Source: CAIYRG01 sp964494505
GTDB taxonomy: Bacteria; Pseudomonadota; Alphaproteobacteria; Micropepsales; Micropepsaceae
Length of the DNA stretch: 64,000 bases
Direction of reading: 5' to 3'
Assembly: GCA_964494505.1 (NCBI GenBank)
Contig: CAZBRO010000009.1
Span: 1 to 64,000 of the forward strand
Program-made: the position numbers and the translations under genes
Notes under the pieces: generated by a model
What the model saw: only the letters and a program-made list of their open reading frames with translations
Database searches by the model: none
What the model was told of the DNA's origin: nothing
Shown: in pieces, positions 26,468 to 34,948 of the stretch
Position numbering within the stretch: the stretch's first letter is position 1
Layout: every line of letters starts with the position of its first letter

Positions 26468-26971
26468 CTAAGGCGCGGGGGCGCTCGTCATGGCCGAAGG
26501 CGGTGCAGCCGGGGCCGGGCGGCGCTCGGCGCCGGGCTTGCGCTCCGAGAGGCTCGCTGCGTCAGGTGCATCCGCCAGGGGATTGTCCGAGTGGCGGCAA
26601 TTACCTTCGAAGAACGCCCCCGATTCGACCGAAAGTGCTTCGTGCAGGATGTTCCCCTCGACATGGCAGGTCGCGCAGAGCTGAACTTTGCGGGCGCGGA
26701 TGCTGCCTTCGACGCGGCCTCGGACGGTTGCCTCATCGGCATAGATGTCACCCATGATCACCGCTTTATCGCCGACAACCAGATTCGCGGCGCGGATATC
26801 GCCGTCGACCTTGCCGTCGACCTGAACGTCACCCGTCGAGATCAGGGTTCCACGAACGATGAGCTCAGCGCTGATGATCGACGGCACACCCCCATTGCGG
26901 ACGCTGCGCTTCGACGCCGGAGCAGCTTGCGGAACGGAAGCCGCTTCAGGGTCCTTATTCTTCGAGAACAT
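26468..26971 (-). CDS. Bactofilin cytoskeletal protein
   Basis: 167 residues. A right-handed beta-helix (DUF583) spans about residues 30-125 with the characteristic glycine-spaced rungs: VRGTLISTGDVQVDGKVDGDI, broken as VRGTLISTGD and VQVDGKVDGDI, then VVGDKAVIMGDIYADEATVRG. Flexible Pro/Ala-rich tails sit on both sides. Bactofilins polymerise without nucleotides and recruit cell-wall enzymes. Its start overlaps the end of the upstream M23 peptidase by 17 bases. This matches the known bactofilin-LmdC pairing that shapes the cell wall. Confidence 0.93.
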   Translation of the reverse strand: MFSKNKDPEAASVPQAAPASKRSVRNGGVPSIISAELIVRGTLISTGDVQVDGKVDGDIRAANLVVGDKAVIMGDIYADEATVRGRVEGSIRARKVQLCATCHVEGNILHEALSVESGAFFEGNCRHSDNPLADAPDAASLSERKPGAERRPAPAAPPSAMTSAPAP

Positions 26972-28370
26972 CGTGCCCTGCCTTGATGAATTTGCCCGGA
27001 TCCCTCACGGCATCATCGTACCACACTTCGTAATGGACATGCGGCCCTGTGCTGCGCCCGGTAGATCCGAGGTCCCCAATCGTAGCCCCCCTCTCCACCC
27101 GCGCCCCAACCGGGACCAATATCTTGGACAGGTGTGCGTAGCGCGTGCGGATGCCGTTGCCGTGATCGACCTCGACGGTGTTACCGTATTCGCCCTGCTT
27201 TCCGGCAAAAACGACAATCCCTGGCCCTGTTGCCCGAACCTCGGACCCCTTCGGTCCGGAAAAATCGATCCCGGAATGAAAGGCCAGCTGTTCGTTGAAC
27301 GGATCGATGCGTCCGCCATATTCGCTGCTGACGCTGCCGAATTGAGTGGGCGAAAGGAGTGGAACCGCATTCAGTGCCATCACTGCTTCGTGCAATTTCT
27401 CCATAGCCGTCCCCGTTTCGGCGACGCCGGCGCTGAACGTGTCGTCCCCCTCCGAAGACAGTTCAAACGGGATCAGAGGGCTCATTTGGGCTTCGTTGCG
27501 AGACAGGCGACCGATCAAGCTCTTGGTGTCGATACCGGTTGCCTTGAGCGCCCTGCCGAGGCGCGCAGCTTCCGTGCTCACGTCTTGGGTGGCCTCGCTC
27601 AGAAGTGTTGTTTCAGCAAGTTCAAGCCGCACGATGCGCTTGCTCTCGGAGTCGGCCACCTTGAGCGCGGGCTGATCGGAGGTATTCAGGGAGACCTTGC
27701 GGTGGAAAAGGCTGCCCAGCCTCTGGAAAACGCCCGAGAGGAAGGGCACGCGTGGCGCCGCTTGGACCGGGGCAGTCACCTTTGCCGGAAGGCTCTCCGT
27801 TTCCGGACCAGCCGGGATTGCGGCCTGCATCATCGGCGGCACCAGAGTGGACGCCGCATTGGGCGTCAATGGATCGAACACGCCGCCGATGCCCGAGGCA
27901 TTGCGCAATGGCGGCATCGCCGTAGTTTTCGCGTTCAGCGTCGGTCCGGTGGCTTTGCCGGCACGGAGCGAGGCTTCCAGATCGCTCTTGTGCTCGATGA
28001 CCGCGGTCAGGACTTGCTGCTTGGCCTCCAGCGAATCCGCGACCGTCTTGAACCGGTCCTGAGCAAGAATGAGCGAGCCGTTCAACTCGTCATAGGAAAG
28101 CTGCAGATCGGCGATGCGGGTTTCATACGAGGCCTGCATCTCTTCGAAATGGCGCTGTTTGGCCGCGAGGATACGGTCCTTGAAGATCACGTTAACCGAG
28201 GTAAACGACACCCAGCCCAGGAAGGCCAAGCTCACGCCCGCGCAAATCGCCTGCATGTGGGAACTGAACGTGAAGAACTGCACCCGCCCATCGCTGCGGA
28301 TATAGATTTGCCGCTCGGGGAAAGAAACGCTTATGCGCCTCCAGGCGCGCTGCCGGAGCGATTCCATCAT
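26955..28370 (-). CDS. M23 peptidoglycan peptidase, LmdC-like
   Basis: 471 residues. A short cytoplasmic N-terminus is followed by one membrane helix (about 38-60), a coiled coil (about 68-135), a long Pro/Ala linker, and a C-terminal M23 domain. Zn ligands are visible in HSGIDFSGPKGSEV (H-x3-D) and in HVHYEVW, and YAHLSKILVPVGARV is the usual lytic-domain core. All appear intact, so an active endopeptidase is expected. Encoded just before and overlapping bactofilin. In other alphaproteobacteria the equivalent pair positions wall synthesis; the membrane anchor and coiled coil are likely contact sites. Start may be either of two adjacent ATGs (28370 or 28367) after AAGGG. Confidence 0.92.
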   Translation of the reverse strand: MMESLRQRAWRRISVSFPERQIYIRSDGRVQFFTFSSHMQAICAGVSLAFLGWVSFTSVNVIFKDRILAAKQRHFEEMQASYETRIADLQLSYDELNGSLILAQDRFKTVADSLEAKQQVLTAVIEHKSDLEASLRAGKATGPTLNAKTTAMPPLRNASGIGGVFDPLTPNAASTLVPPMMQAAIPAGPETESLPAKVTAPVQAAPRVPFLSGVFQRLGSLFHRKVSLNTSDQPALKVADSESKRIVRLELAETTLLSEATQDVSTEAARLGRALKATGIDTKSLIGRLSRNEAQMSPLIPFELSSEGDDTFSAGVAETGTAMEKLHEAVMALNAVPLLSPTQFGSVSSEYGGRIDPFNEQLAFHSGIDFSGPKGSEVRATGPGIVVFAGKQGEYGNTVEVDHGNGIRTRYAHLSKILVPVGARVERGATIGDLGSTGRSTGPHVHYEVWYDDAVRDPGKFIKAGHDVLEE

Positions 28371-28484
28371 TACCCTTCCCTCGCGCCCCCAAAGGGCTGT
28401 TGGCCTTATTTCACCCTGTTAGCGGCGCGAGATCAAGCGCTTACGCCTTGAGAGTGCCAATCCGTCTCAGGCAGGCAACGGCCC

Positions 28485-28958
28485 CTATAGGGCCTTCACG
28501 GCGGCCAACACCTCGGCCGAATGCCCCGGAACCTTCACTTTGCGCCAGATTTGGCGGATGACGCCCTTGCCGTCGATCAGGAAGGTGGCGCGCTCCATGC
28601 CCATATAACGCCTGCCATACATGCTCTTCTCGACCCAGACGCCATAAGCCTGAGCGATCTTGGTGTCTTCATCGGCTGCGAGCGTCAGTTGCAGCTCGTA
28701 CTTGGCCTTGAACTTGTCGTGGCTCTTGGCGCTGTCTTTCGAGATTCCCAGGATCACCGCGCCCGCCGCCTTGAAAGCTTTGGAATCCTTCGTGAAAGCA
28801 ATCGCTTCCGCGGTGCAGCCCGAGGTATCGTCCTTGGGATAGAAATAGAGCACCACAGATTTGCCTTTAAGCTGTGCCAGAGAAATGGTGCCGTTCCCAT
28901 CGGCTGGGAGCGTGAAATCCGGCGCCTTGTCGCCTGGCTTAAGATCGTTTGACGCCAT
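28485..28958 (-). CDS. bcp: Thioredoxin-dependent peroxiredoxin, BCP/PrxQ type
   Basis: 157 residues with the peroxidatic Cys48 in PKDDTSGCTAEAIAF. It reduces hydroperoxides. The position five residues later, where E. coli BCP has its resolving Cys, is Ile here, and no other Cys is present, so it is a 1-Cys form that needs an external thiol. Start supported by AAAGGAGG about 9 bases upstream. Confidence 0.94.
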   Translation of the reverse strand: MASNDLKPGDKAPDFTLPADGNGTISLAQLKGKSVVLYFYPKDDTSGCTAEAIAFTKDSKAFKAAGAVILGISKDSAKSHDKFKAKYELQLTLAADEDTKIAQAYGVWVEKSMYGRRYMGMERATFLIDGKGVIRQIWRKVKVPGHSAEVLAAVKAL

Positions 28959-29058
28959 CGACGGATCGCCTCCTTTCTCTCGACCGTTGTTACCCTGAAG
29001 CGATTACCTAGGTAGGATAATCCCGTTAGGAATCATCGCTTTTCGCCTATGATCGTCC

Positions 29059-29074
29059 GCCGGCTTAAGCCGGC
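29059..29074. repeat. 16-bp perfect palindrome upstream of the AsmA-like gene
   Basis: GCCGGCTTAAGCCGGC lies 39 bases before the start of the AsmA-like gene in the region divergent from bcp. It may be a regulator site or a hairpin in the leader. No partner is identifiable. Confidence 0.45.
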
Positions 29075-29112
29075 TCGAAATACCGGGGTATGAGCTTGGA
29101 GTACGCTTAGCG

Positions 29113-32100
29113 ATGCTGATCCGGTATGTCCAGCGCGCCGGCCTGATCATCGGAGCGATCCTCGCTGCGGTGCTGTTCTTCCTCGGCGGCGCCGCATTGC
29201 GTCTCCTGATGGGCCCGATTTCGCTCGGGCCCTTTGCCAGCGTGATCGAGGACGCGCTCAATCATTCGGTTGCCGGTGTGGTTATCCGCTTCGACCAGGC
29301 GGTGATCGAATGGTCGCGTCCCGAAGGCAAGATCAATCTGATTGTCCTTGGCACCAAGGTGTTCGACGTCAACGGCCATATCATCGCGCAGGCGCCCAAG
29401 GCCGATCTCGATTTCGACGCCGCCGGAATGGTGCAGGGGAAGCTCAACCTCAAGCGCTTCGGGTTGATCGGCGTTCAACTCACGGGCATCCGCGACAAGA
29501 CAGGCGCCATCCGGCTGGGCTTCGGGCCCGAGGAAGGAGAACCCGATCTTTTCAAGACCATTCGCAACATCCTGCAGAACAGCGCGGCGGGCGGAGGTTC
29601 GCTCGACAGCTTCGCCATCCGAAATGCAAGGCTCGCCTTCCGCGATGAGCCGACCGGTCTTTTTGTCGTGGCGCCCGACATCAATTTCACGCTCGACGAC
29701 AAGGGCAAGACCTTCGACGTCTCGCTCGATGCCGCCGTCGAGATTTCCGGCATTCCCGCGCGCTTGAGCGCAAAGGCGACCTTGCGCGAAGACGGCAGTC
29801 CGGATCATGGCACCCTTGCGATAAAGGGCCTTTCGCTCCCGGCGTTGGTGCAGAACAGCGCAAGATTTGCAAGCCTGAAACCCTATCGCTTGAGTTCGGA
29901 TTTAGAGGCAAGCTTTGCCTTCGATCGGGATGGAATGTTTACCTCCACCGATTTCCATGTGGCCGGCGCGGGCACGGTCGACACAGCCGTTTTCAAAACC
30001 CCGCTCAAGCTCGACAAGTTCGAAACCACCGGACATTTCGATGCCGCCGGAAGCCACCTCGCATTGGCCGATTTCACCTTCGCGACCAAGGAGATTGCAG
30101 CAAAAGTAAAGGCCGATTTGCAGCTCGGCTGGAAAGAGGACGAGCTTGCAAGCGTGAACGGAGACATTGCAGCCGCCGATTTCAGGCTCGACATGCCGGA
30201 TTGGTTTTATCAACCGCTCGCCTTTTCCAATATTTCCATCCAGGGCGCGTATGATCTCGGCGCGCGCACGTTCACCTGGCAGCGTGCGGTGCTCGATGGC
30301 GGCGCGTTTGTCGCGGATACCAAGGGCGAAGCGCACTTTGCCGGCGGCGGGAGCCCGGCGCTTAGCGTGGCGGGCACGATCAACGCGCTTCCCGTAGACG
30401 AAGCGTTGAAATATTGGCCGGTGGGCGTCGGTCCCGGCGCGCGCGACTGGATCAAGGAGAACATTCCCGGCGGTCGCGTCGGGCCCGTTCGGGTGGAAAC
30501 GGACTTTCCCGCCGGCGCGCTCGATCAGGACCGATTGCCGGATTCGTCGATGACACTGACGTTTCCCTTCGAAGGCATGAGCGCCCGCTATATCCCTGGG
30601 ATGACGCCGGTGACGGCTGCGCGCGGCGAGGCGAGACTGACGGGTGACTCGTTCCATCTGACGGTTGCCGCCGCATCCGTCGGTCCGCTCGCGGTAAGCG
30701 AGGGCGATGTCGCAATTCCCGACCTTCACACCCACGGTGTTATCGGCCACATCAAGGCCCATTCCGAAGGCAAGGTCTCCGAGGTTCTTGACCTGATCGA
30801 CGAGCAGCCGCTCGGCTATGCCAAGCGCTTCGGCCTGAAGCCGGAAACCGTAAGCGGTCGCGCGGCGGTCGATCTCGACGTCGACCTGCCATTGCTCCGG
30901 GACATTTCCTTCGACCAGATTAGAATCGGCGTTCAGGCCAAAGCCAGCGATGTTGCTCTCCCCCTCGACAACCGCAAGCTCGATCACGCCCAGGCGAGTT
31001 TCACGATCGACAACAAATCGCTGACCGCGCAAGGGAACGCGAATCTCCAGACCGTGCCGATCGTCTTCAAATGGACGGAGGATTTTCTCGCCGAAGGCAT
31101 CACGACTCGCGTGGACGTGGCGGGACGGCTCGACGAACAGTCGCGCGCGAGCCTCGGACTTTCCGAGCCCAAATGGATAAGCGGCCCCATGCCGGCGTCT
31201 CTCGCCCTCACGGGGCGCCGGTTTCATTTCAGTGATGGTGCGCTGAAGGCCGATCTGACGGGTGCGGCCGTGGATCTTCCGGTGCTGAATCTTGCCAAGC
31301 GCGCCGGCACCCGCACCAACGCGACCGCTCAGCTCCATTTCGGCGAGGCGGGCGCGGTCACGATTTCCGACCTTGTGGTAACCGGCGAGAGTCTGAATGC
31401 CAAAGGCGGGCTCTCGCTCGACAAGGACGGCAAGATCGTAAACGTGTCGTTTGGCGAGGTACGTTCGGGCATCAACGACTTCGCCCTGGACCTTGCGCCA
31501 ACGGTGGGCGACGGACTTGACGTTCGCATTCATGGCAAGAGCCTGGATGGCGCGCATTACTTTACCGACAAGAAGAAGACTCCGAACGCAACCGCGCCCG
31601 CCGACGCGGATGACGACCTTCAGCATCCGCTGTCTCTGAATATCAAGGTCGATCGTCTGGTTTTGCACGACGCGGTCAACCTCAAGGACGTTTCTCTCGC
31701 GCTCGCTCTTGCGCCGAAGGACAGGATCAACGGCTTCACCCTTGATGCCATGGGAACAGGCAAGGGCAAGATCACAGGCCACATGGAGGTGGTGAAAGGC
31801 GTCCGCAATCTGACCCTGGATACGGACGATGCGGGTGCCTTGATCGATACCTTCATGAGCTTTTCGAGTGTTCGCGGCGGCAAGCTCTCCGCCAAGATCA
31901 GTTTCCCCGCCGACCTGCCCGGCCCGGCGAACGTAAAGACTCCGCTCGCGGATTATCAGGGCACGGTCACGCTCTCCGATATTGTCGTCACCGACCAGCC
32001 GTTCGTCGCGCGCCTGTTTTCCGCGGGCAGCCTGGATGGTCCGCTGCGGCTGCTGCAGGGCTCCGGAATTCCACTCAGCACCGTGAGTGTCCCGTTCAAT

Positions 32101-32499
32101 GCCCGCGGGAAGGTCGTCACCATCCACGAAGGCCGCGCCGCGGGGCCCGCCATTGGAGCCACATTCGAAGGCATGCTCGACCGCAAGACCGAGAAGGTGG
32201 ATGTCACGGGCACGCTCGTGCCGCTCTATGGCCTGAACAGTTTCCTCGGCGCGGTGCCTCTCCTGGGCGACATCCTGATCTCGAAGAAGGGCGAAGGCAT
32301 CTTCGGCCTCACCTACGCAATGAAGGGCAACCTCAACGAGCCGGCGCTTTCGGTGAATCCGCTGTCGGTTTTGACGCCGGGAATCTTCCGCAGGATCTTC
32401 GAATACGCCACGCCGAAGGCGCCGCCGCCGGAGATACCGCCTCCGCCGCAAGCGTCCGCCGAGAGCAAGCAGGCCGCGCCTGCCCCGACGCCGAATTGA
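29113..32499 (+). CDS. AsmA-like envelope protein (DUF3971/YhdP family)
   Basis: 1128 residues. One N-terminal membrane helix (about 10-32) anchors a very long periplasmic part made of repeated beta-strand modules. The N-terminal half fits DUF3971 (for example DWIKENIPGGRVGPVRVETDFP, broken as DWIKENIPGG and RVGPVRVETDFP) and the C-terminal part fits AsmA_2, with VTGTLVPLYGLNSFLGAVPLLGD and GLTYAMKGNL typical of its end. A Pro-rich tail closes the protein. YhdP and relatives form hydrophobic grooves that carry phospholipids between inner and outer membrane; that role is inferred from the family. It is transcribed alone and converges on tyrS 14 bases away. Confidence 0.9.
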   Translation: MLIRYVQRAGLIIGAILAAVLFFLGGAALRLLMGPISLGPFASVIEDALNHSVAGVVIRFDQAVIEWSRPEGKINLIVLGTKVFDVNGHIIAQAPKADLDFDAAGMVQGKLNLKRFGLIGVQLTGIRDKTGAIRLGFGPEEGEPDLFKTIRNILQNSAAGGGSLDSFAIRNARLAFRDEPTGLFVVAPDINFTLDDKGKTFDVSLDAAVEISGIPARLSAKATLREDGSPDHGTLAIKGLSLPALVQNSARFASLKPYRLSSDLEASFAFDRDGMFTSTDFHVAGAGTVDTAVFKTPLKLDKFETTGHFDAAGSHLALADFTFATKEIAAKVKADLQLGWKEDELASVNGDIAAADFRLDMPDWFYQPLAFSNISIQGAYDLGARTFTWQRAVLDGGAFVADTKGEAHFAGGGSPALSVAGTINALPVDEALKYWPVGVGPGARDWIKENIPGGRVGPVRVETDFPAGALDQDRLPDSSMTLTFPFEGMSARYIPGMTPVTAARGEARLTGDSFHLTVAAASVGPLAVSEGDVAIPDLHTHGVIGHIKAHSEGKVSEVLDLIDEQPLGYAKRFGLKPETVSGRAAVDLDVDLPLLRDISFDQIRIGVQAKASDVALPLDNRKLDHAQASFTIDNKSLTAQGNANLQTVPIVFKWTEDFLAEGITTRVDVAGRLDEQSRASLGLSEPKWISGPMPASLALTGRRFHFSDGALKADLTGAAVDLPVLNLAKRAGTRTNATAQLHFGEAGAVTISDLVVTGESLNAKGGLSLDKDGKIVNVSFGEVRSGINDFALDLAPTVGDGLDVRIHGKSLDGAHYFTDKKKTPNATAPADADDDLQHPLSLNIKVDRLVLHDAVNLKDVSLALALAPKDRINGFTLDAMGTGKGKITGHMEVVKGVRNLTLDTDDAGALIDTFMSFSSVRGGKLSAKISFPADLPGPANVKTPLADYQGTVTLSDIVVTDQPFVARLFSAGSLDGPLRLLQGSGIPLSTVSVPFNARGKVVTIHEGRAAGPAIGATFEGMLDRKTEKVDVTGTLVPLYGLNSFLGAVPLLGDILISKKGEGIFGLTYAMKGNLNEPALSVNPLSVLTPGIFRRIFEYATPKAPPPEIPPPPQASAESKQAAPAPTPN

Positions 32500-32513
32500 T
32501 CGGACTGAATCGA

Positions 32514-33773
32514 TCAGACCGGCTTGATAAGCATGTGGCTTTTTTTGCCCACCGACAATTTCACGACGCCGTCCTTGAGATCATCCAAACCGACAACTGC
32601 GCGCACGTCGGCGACCGGAACGTCGTTGGCGCGCAAGCCGCCGGACTGGATGAAGCGGCGGGCTTCGCTGGCCGAACCGGTCAGTCCCGCGAGATGGGCA
32701 AGCGTCGTAATCGGAATGCCCTCGGCGAGACGAGACCGTTCAATTTCGAACGTCGGCAATCCGGTGGCAAGCGCACCCTCCTCGAAGGTGCGGCGCGCGG
32801 TTTCCGCGGCGGAATCCGCTGCAGCGCGGCCATGAACGATGGCGGTCGCTTCGGTGGCGAGGATTTTCTTGGCCTCGTTCAGCTCCGCGCCCTGCAACGC
32901 TTCAAGCCGCGCGATCTCGGGAATCGTCATGTCGGTGAAGAAACGCAAAAAGCGGCCGACGTCTCCGTCTTCGGTATTGCGCCAGAACTGCCAATATTCA
33001 TAGGGGCTCAGCATGTCCGCGTTCAGCCACACCGCACCGGCTGCGGTCTTTCCCATCTTGGCGCCGGACGACGTTGTGATGAGGGGGGTGGAGAGCCCGA
33101 AGAGCTGCGCGCTTTCCATGCGCCGTCCCAGATCGATGCCCGACACGACGTTGCCCCATTGGTCCGAGCCGCAGGACTGCAGCCGGCAGCCATAACGCCG
33201 GTACAGCTCCACGAAGTCGAAAGCCTGCGTGACCATGTAATTGAATTCGAGAAACGAGAGCGCCTGCTCGCGCTCAAGCCGGATCTTCACGCTCTCCATG
33301 GTCAGCATGCGGTTGACCGAGAAATGCCGCCCGACCTCGCGCAGGAACGGGATGTATTCCAATTTGTCGAGCCAATCTGCGTTGTCCACCATGATCGCGT
33401 CCGAGGGTCCGTCACCGAACGCAAGAAGATGCCGGATACCCGCGAGCATGGAATTCTTGTTGACCTGGATCTGTTCCGGCGTCAGCAGCTTGCGCACTTC
33501 GTCCTTGCCGGAAGGATCGCCGAGCTTGGTGGTGCCCCCGCCCATCAGCAGGATCGGGCGGTGCCCGGCCTGTTGCAGGCGCCGCAGCGTCATAAGCTGC
33601 ACCAGATTGCCGATGTGCATGCTGGAGGCTGTGCAGTCGAACCCGATATAGGCGGTCACGCGCTCTTTCTGGAACAGCGTGTCCAAATCTTCGGGTGCGG
33701 AGCAATCGTAATAGGCGCCGCGCTCCGCGAAAATGCGGAGGAATTCGGAAGCGAATTTTGGCGCGGCTGTCAT
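32514..33773 (-). CDS. tyrS: Tyrosyl-tRNA synthetase
   Basis: 419 residues, bacterial TyrRS. It charges tRNA-Tyr. The class I HIGH motif appears as MHIGN (FDCTASSMHIGNLVQL) and KMSKS as KMGKT (SSGAKMGKTAAG). Tyrosine-pocket text YIGFD, LMGGGTTKLGDPSGK and FNYMVTQAFDF is present. A C-terminal S4-like RNA-binding domain ends with DGVVKLSVGKKSHMLI. The start at ATG 33773 (MTAAPKFASEF) is preferred; an ATG at 33809 would leave too little room for a promoter beside divergent anmK. Only 38 bases separate the two starts, so their promoters overlap coding sequence. Confidence 0.96.
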   Translation of the reverse strand: MTAAPKFASEFLRIFAERGAYYDCSAPEDLDTLFQKERVTAYIGFDCTASSMHIGNLVQLMTLRRLQQAGHRPILLMGGGTTKLGDPSGKDEVRKLLTPEQIQVNKNSMLAGIRHLLAFGDGPSDAIMVDNADWLDKLEYIPFLREVGRHFSVNRMLTMESVKIRLEREQALSFLEFNYMVTQAFDFVELYRRYGCRLQSCGSDQWGNVVSGIDLGRRMESAQLFGLSTPLITTSSGAKMGKTAAGAVWLNADMLSPYEYWQFWRNTEDGDVGRFLRFFTDMTIPEIARLEALQGAELNEAKKILATEATAIVHGRAAADSAAETARRTFEEGALATGLPTFEIERSRLAEGIPITTLAHLAGLTGSASEARRFIQSGGLRANDVPVADVRAVVGLDDLKDGVVKLSVGKKSHMLIKPV

Positions 33774-33811
33774 GATAAGCTCGTTGCGAAAGGGCAGGGT
33801 GTGTAGCACGG

Positions 33812-34915
33812 ATGGCGGACATTCTTAAAGTGATGGGTCTGATGAGCGGCACGTCGCTCGATGGCATCGATGCGGCGATCCTCGACACGGATGGCGCAGG
33901 GATCGCCGTGCCTGGGCCTGCGCTCACGGTTCCCTACCATCCCTGGACGCGTGCCATGCTGAACGAGGCGCTGAAGGCGGCGTTGCACACACGTGCGGGC
34001 GACCCGGTTCCACCGCAGATCGAGAAGGCAGAGCGGCTTTTGACCGACGCGCACGCGCAAGCCGTAGCGGCCCTGCTGCGGCACGCCGAGTTGAAGGCGC
34101 CCGATATCGCCTATATCGGCTTTCACGGCCAGACGATCCTCCATCGGCCTTCCGATCGCTGGACCTGGCAAATCGGCGACGGCGCTCTGCTTGCCCAGGC
34201 GACGGGAATTGCCGTCGTGAACGAATTCCGGCTTGCCGATGTGGCGGCCGGAGGGCAGGGGGCGCCGTTCGTGCCGCTCTATCATTTGGTTCTGGCGCGC
34301 GACATGGAACGGCCGCTGGCCGTGGTGAACATCGGCGGTGTCGCCAATGTCACCTACATTGGCTTGAAGGATGAGATCATCGCCTTCGACACGGGGCCCG
34401 GTAATGCCGCGCTGGACGACTGGGCCCTCAAGCATACGGGCGAGGCGCTCGACCGCGATGGCAGGCTGGCGCGCAGCGGGACGGTGAACGAGGCTGTGCT
34501 TGCGTTCATGCTCGATCATCCGGTTTTCCTGCGGCCGCCGCCGAAATCGCTCGATCGTTTCGATTTTCCCATGGCCGCTGTGGAGGGGCTTTCGGCGGCC
34601 GATGGCGCGGCCACCCTGACCGCGTTCACGGCAGCGGCAATCGCCCGGGCCCGAGAACACCTGCCTGAGCCACCGAAGACCTGGATCATCTGCGGCGGCG
34701 GGCGGCACAATCCCGTGTTGATGGAGGCGCTTCGCGCGCGGCTTTCGGGTGAGGTGATCACGGCCGAAGAAGCCGGCTGGCGCGGCGATTTCCTGGAAGC
34801 CGAGGCGTTTGCGGATTTGGCCGTGCGTAGTGTGCGCGGTCTGCCGCTCAGCCTGCCATCGACCACCGGCGTGCCCTATCCGATGACAGGCGGACGCTTG
34901 CATTTGCCTGTTTGA
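33812..34915 (+). CDS. anmK: Anhydro-N-acetylmuramic acid kinase
   Basis: 367 residues. It phosphorylates 1,6-anhydroMurNAc from recycled peptidoglycan while opening the anhydro ring. The N-terminus MGLMSGTSLDGIDAAILDTDG is the family signature (split MGLMSGTSLDG, IDAAILDTDG), and the ATPase-fold segments GFHGQTILH, NIGGVANVTY, FDTGPGNAALDDW and IICGGGRHN are intact. Divergent from tyrS and convergent with the TPR gene. The start at 33812 has no strong ribosome site. Confidence 0.95.
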   Translation: MADILKVMGLMSGTSLDGIDAAILDTDGAGIAVPGPALTVPYHPWTRAMLNEALKAALHTRAGDPVPPQIEKAERLLTDAHAQAVAALLRHAELKAPDIAYIGFHGQTILHRPSDRWTWQIGDGALLAQATGIAVVNEFRLADVAAGGQGAPFVPLYHLVLARDMERPLAVVNIGGVANVTYIGLKDEIIAFDTGPGNAALDDWALKHTGEALDRDGRLARSGTVNEAVLAFMLDHPVFLRPPPKSLDRFDFPMAAVEGLSAADGAATLTAFTAAAIARAREHLPEPPKTWIICGGGRHNPVLMEALRARLSGEVITAEEAGWRGDFLEAEAFADLAVRSVRGLPLSLPSTTGVPYPMTGGRLHLPV

Positions 34916-34948
34916 TTCTCGCGCAATCTGCCGCGAACATCGACGCTT

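Noticed and set aside
29902..32451. 849-codon minus-strand frame opposite the AsmA-like gene
   Set aside because: Length is impressive, but composition is Arg/His/Gly-rich without motifs, and the plus-strand protein has a membrane anchor and family features throughout.
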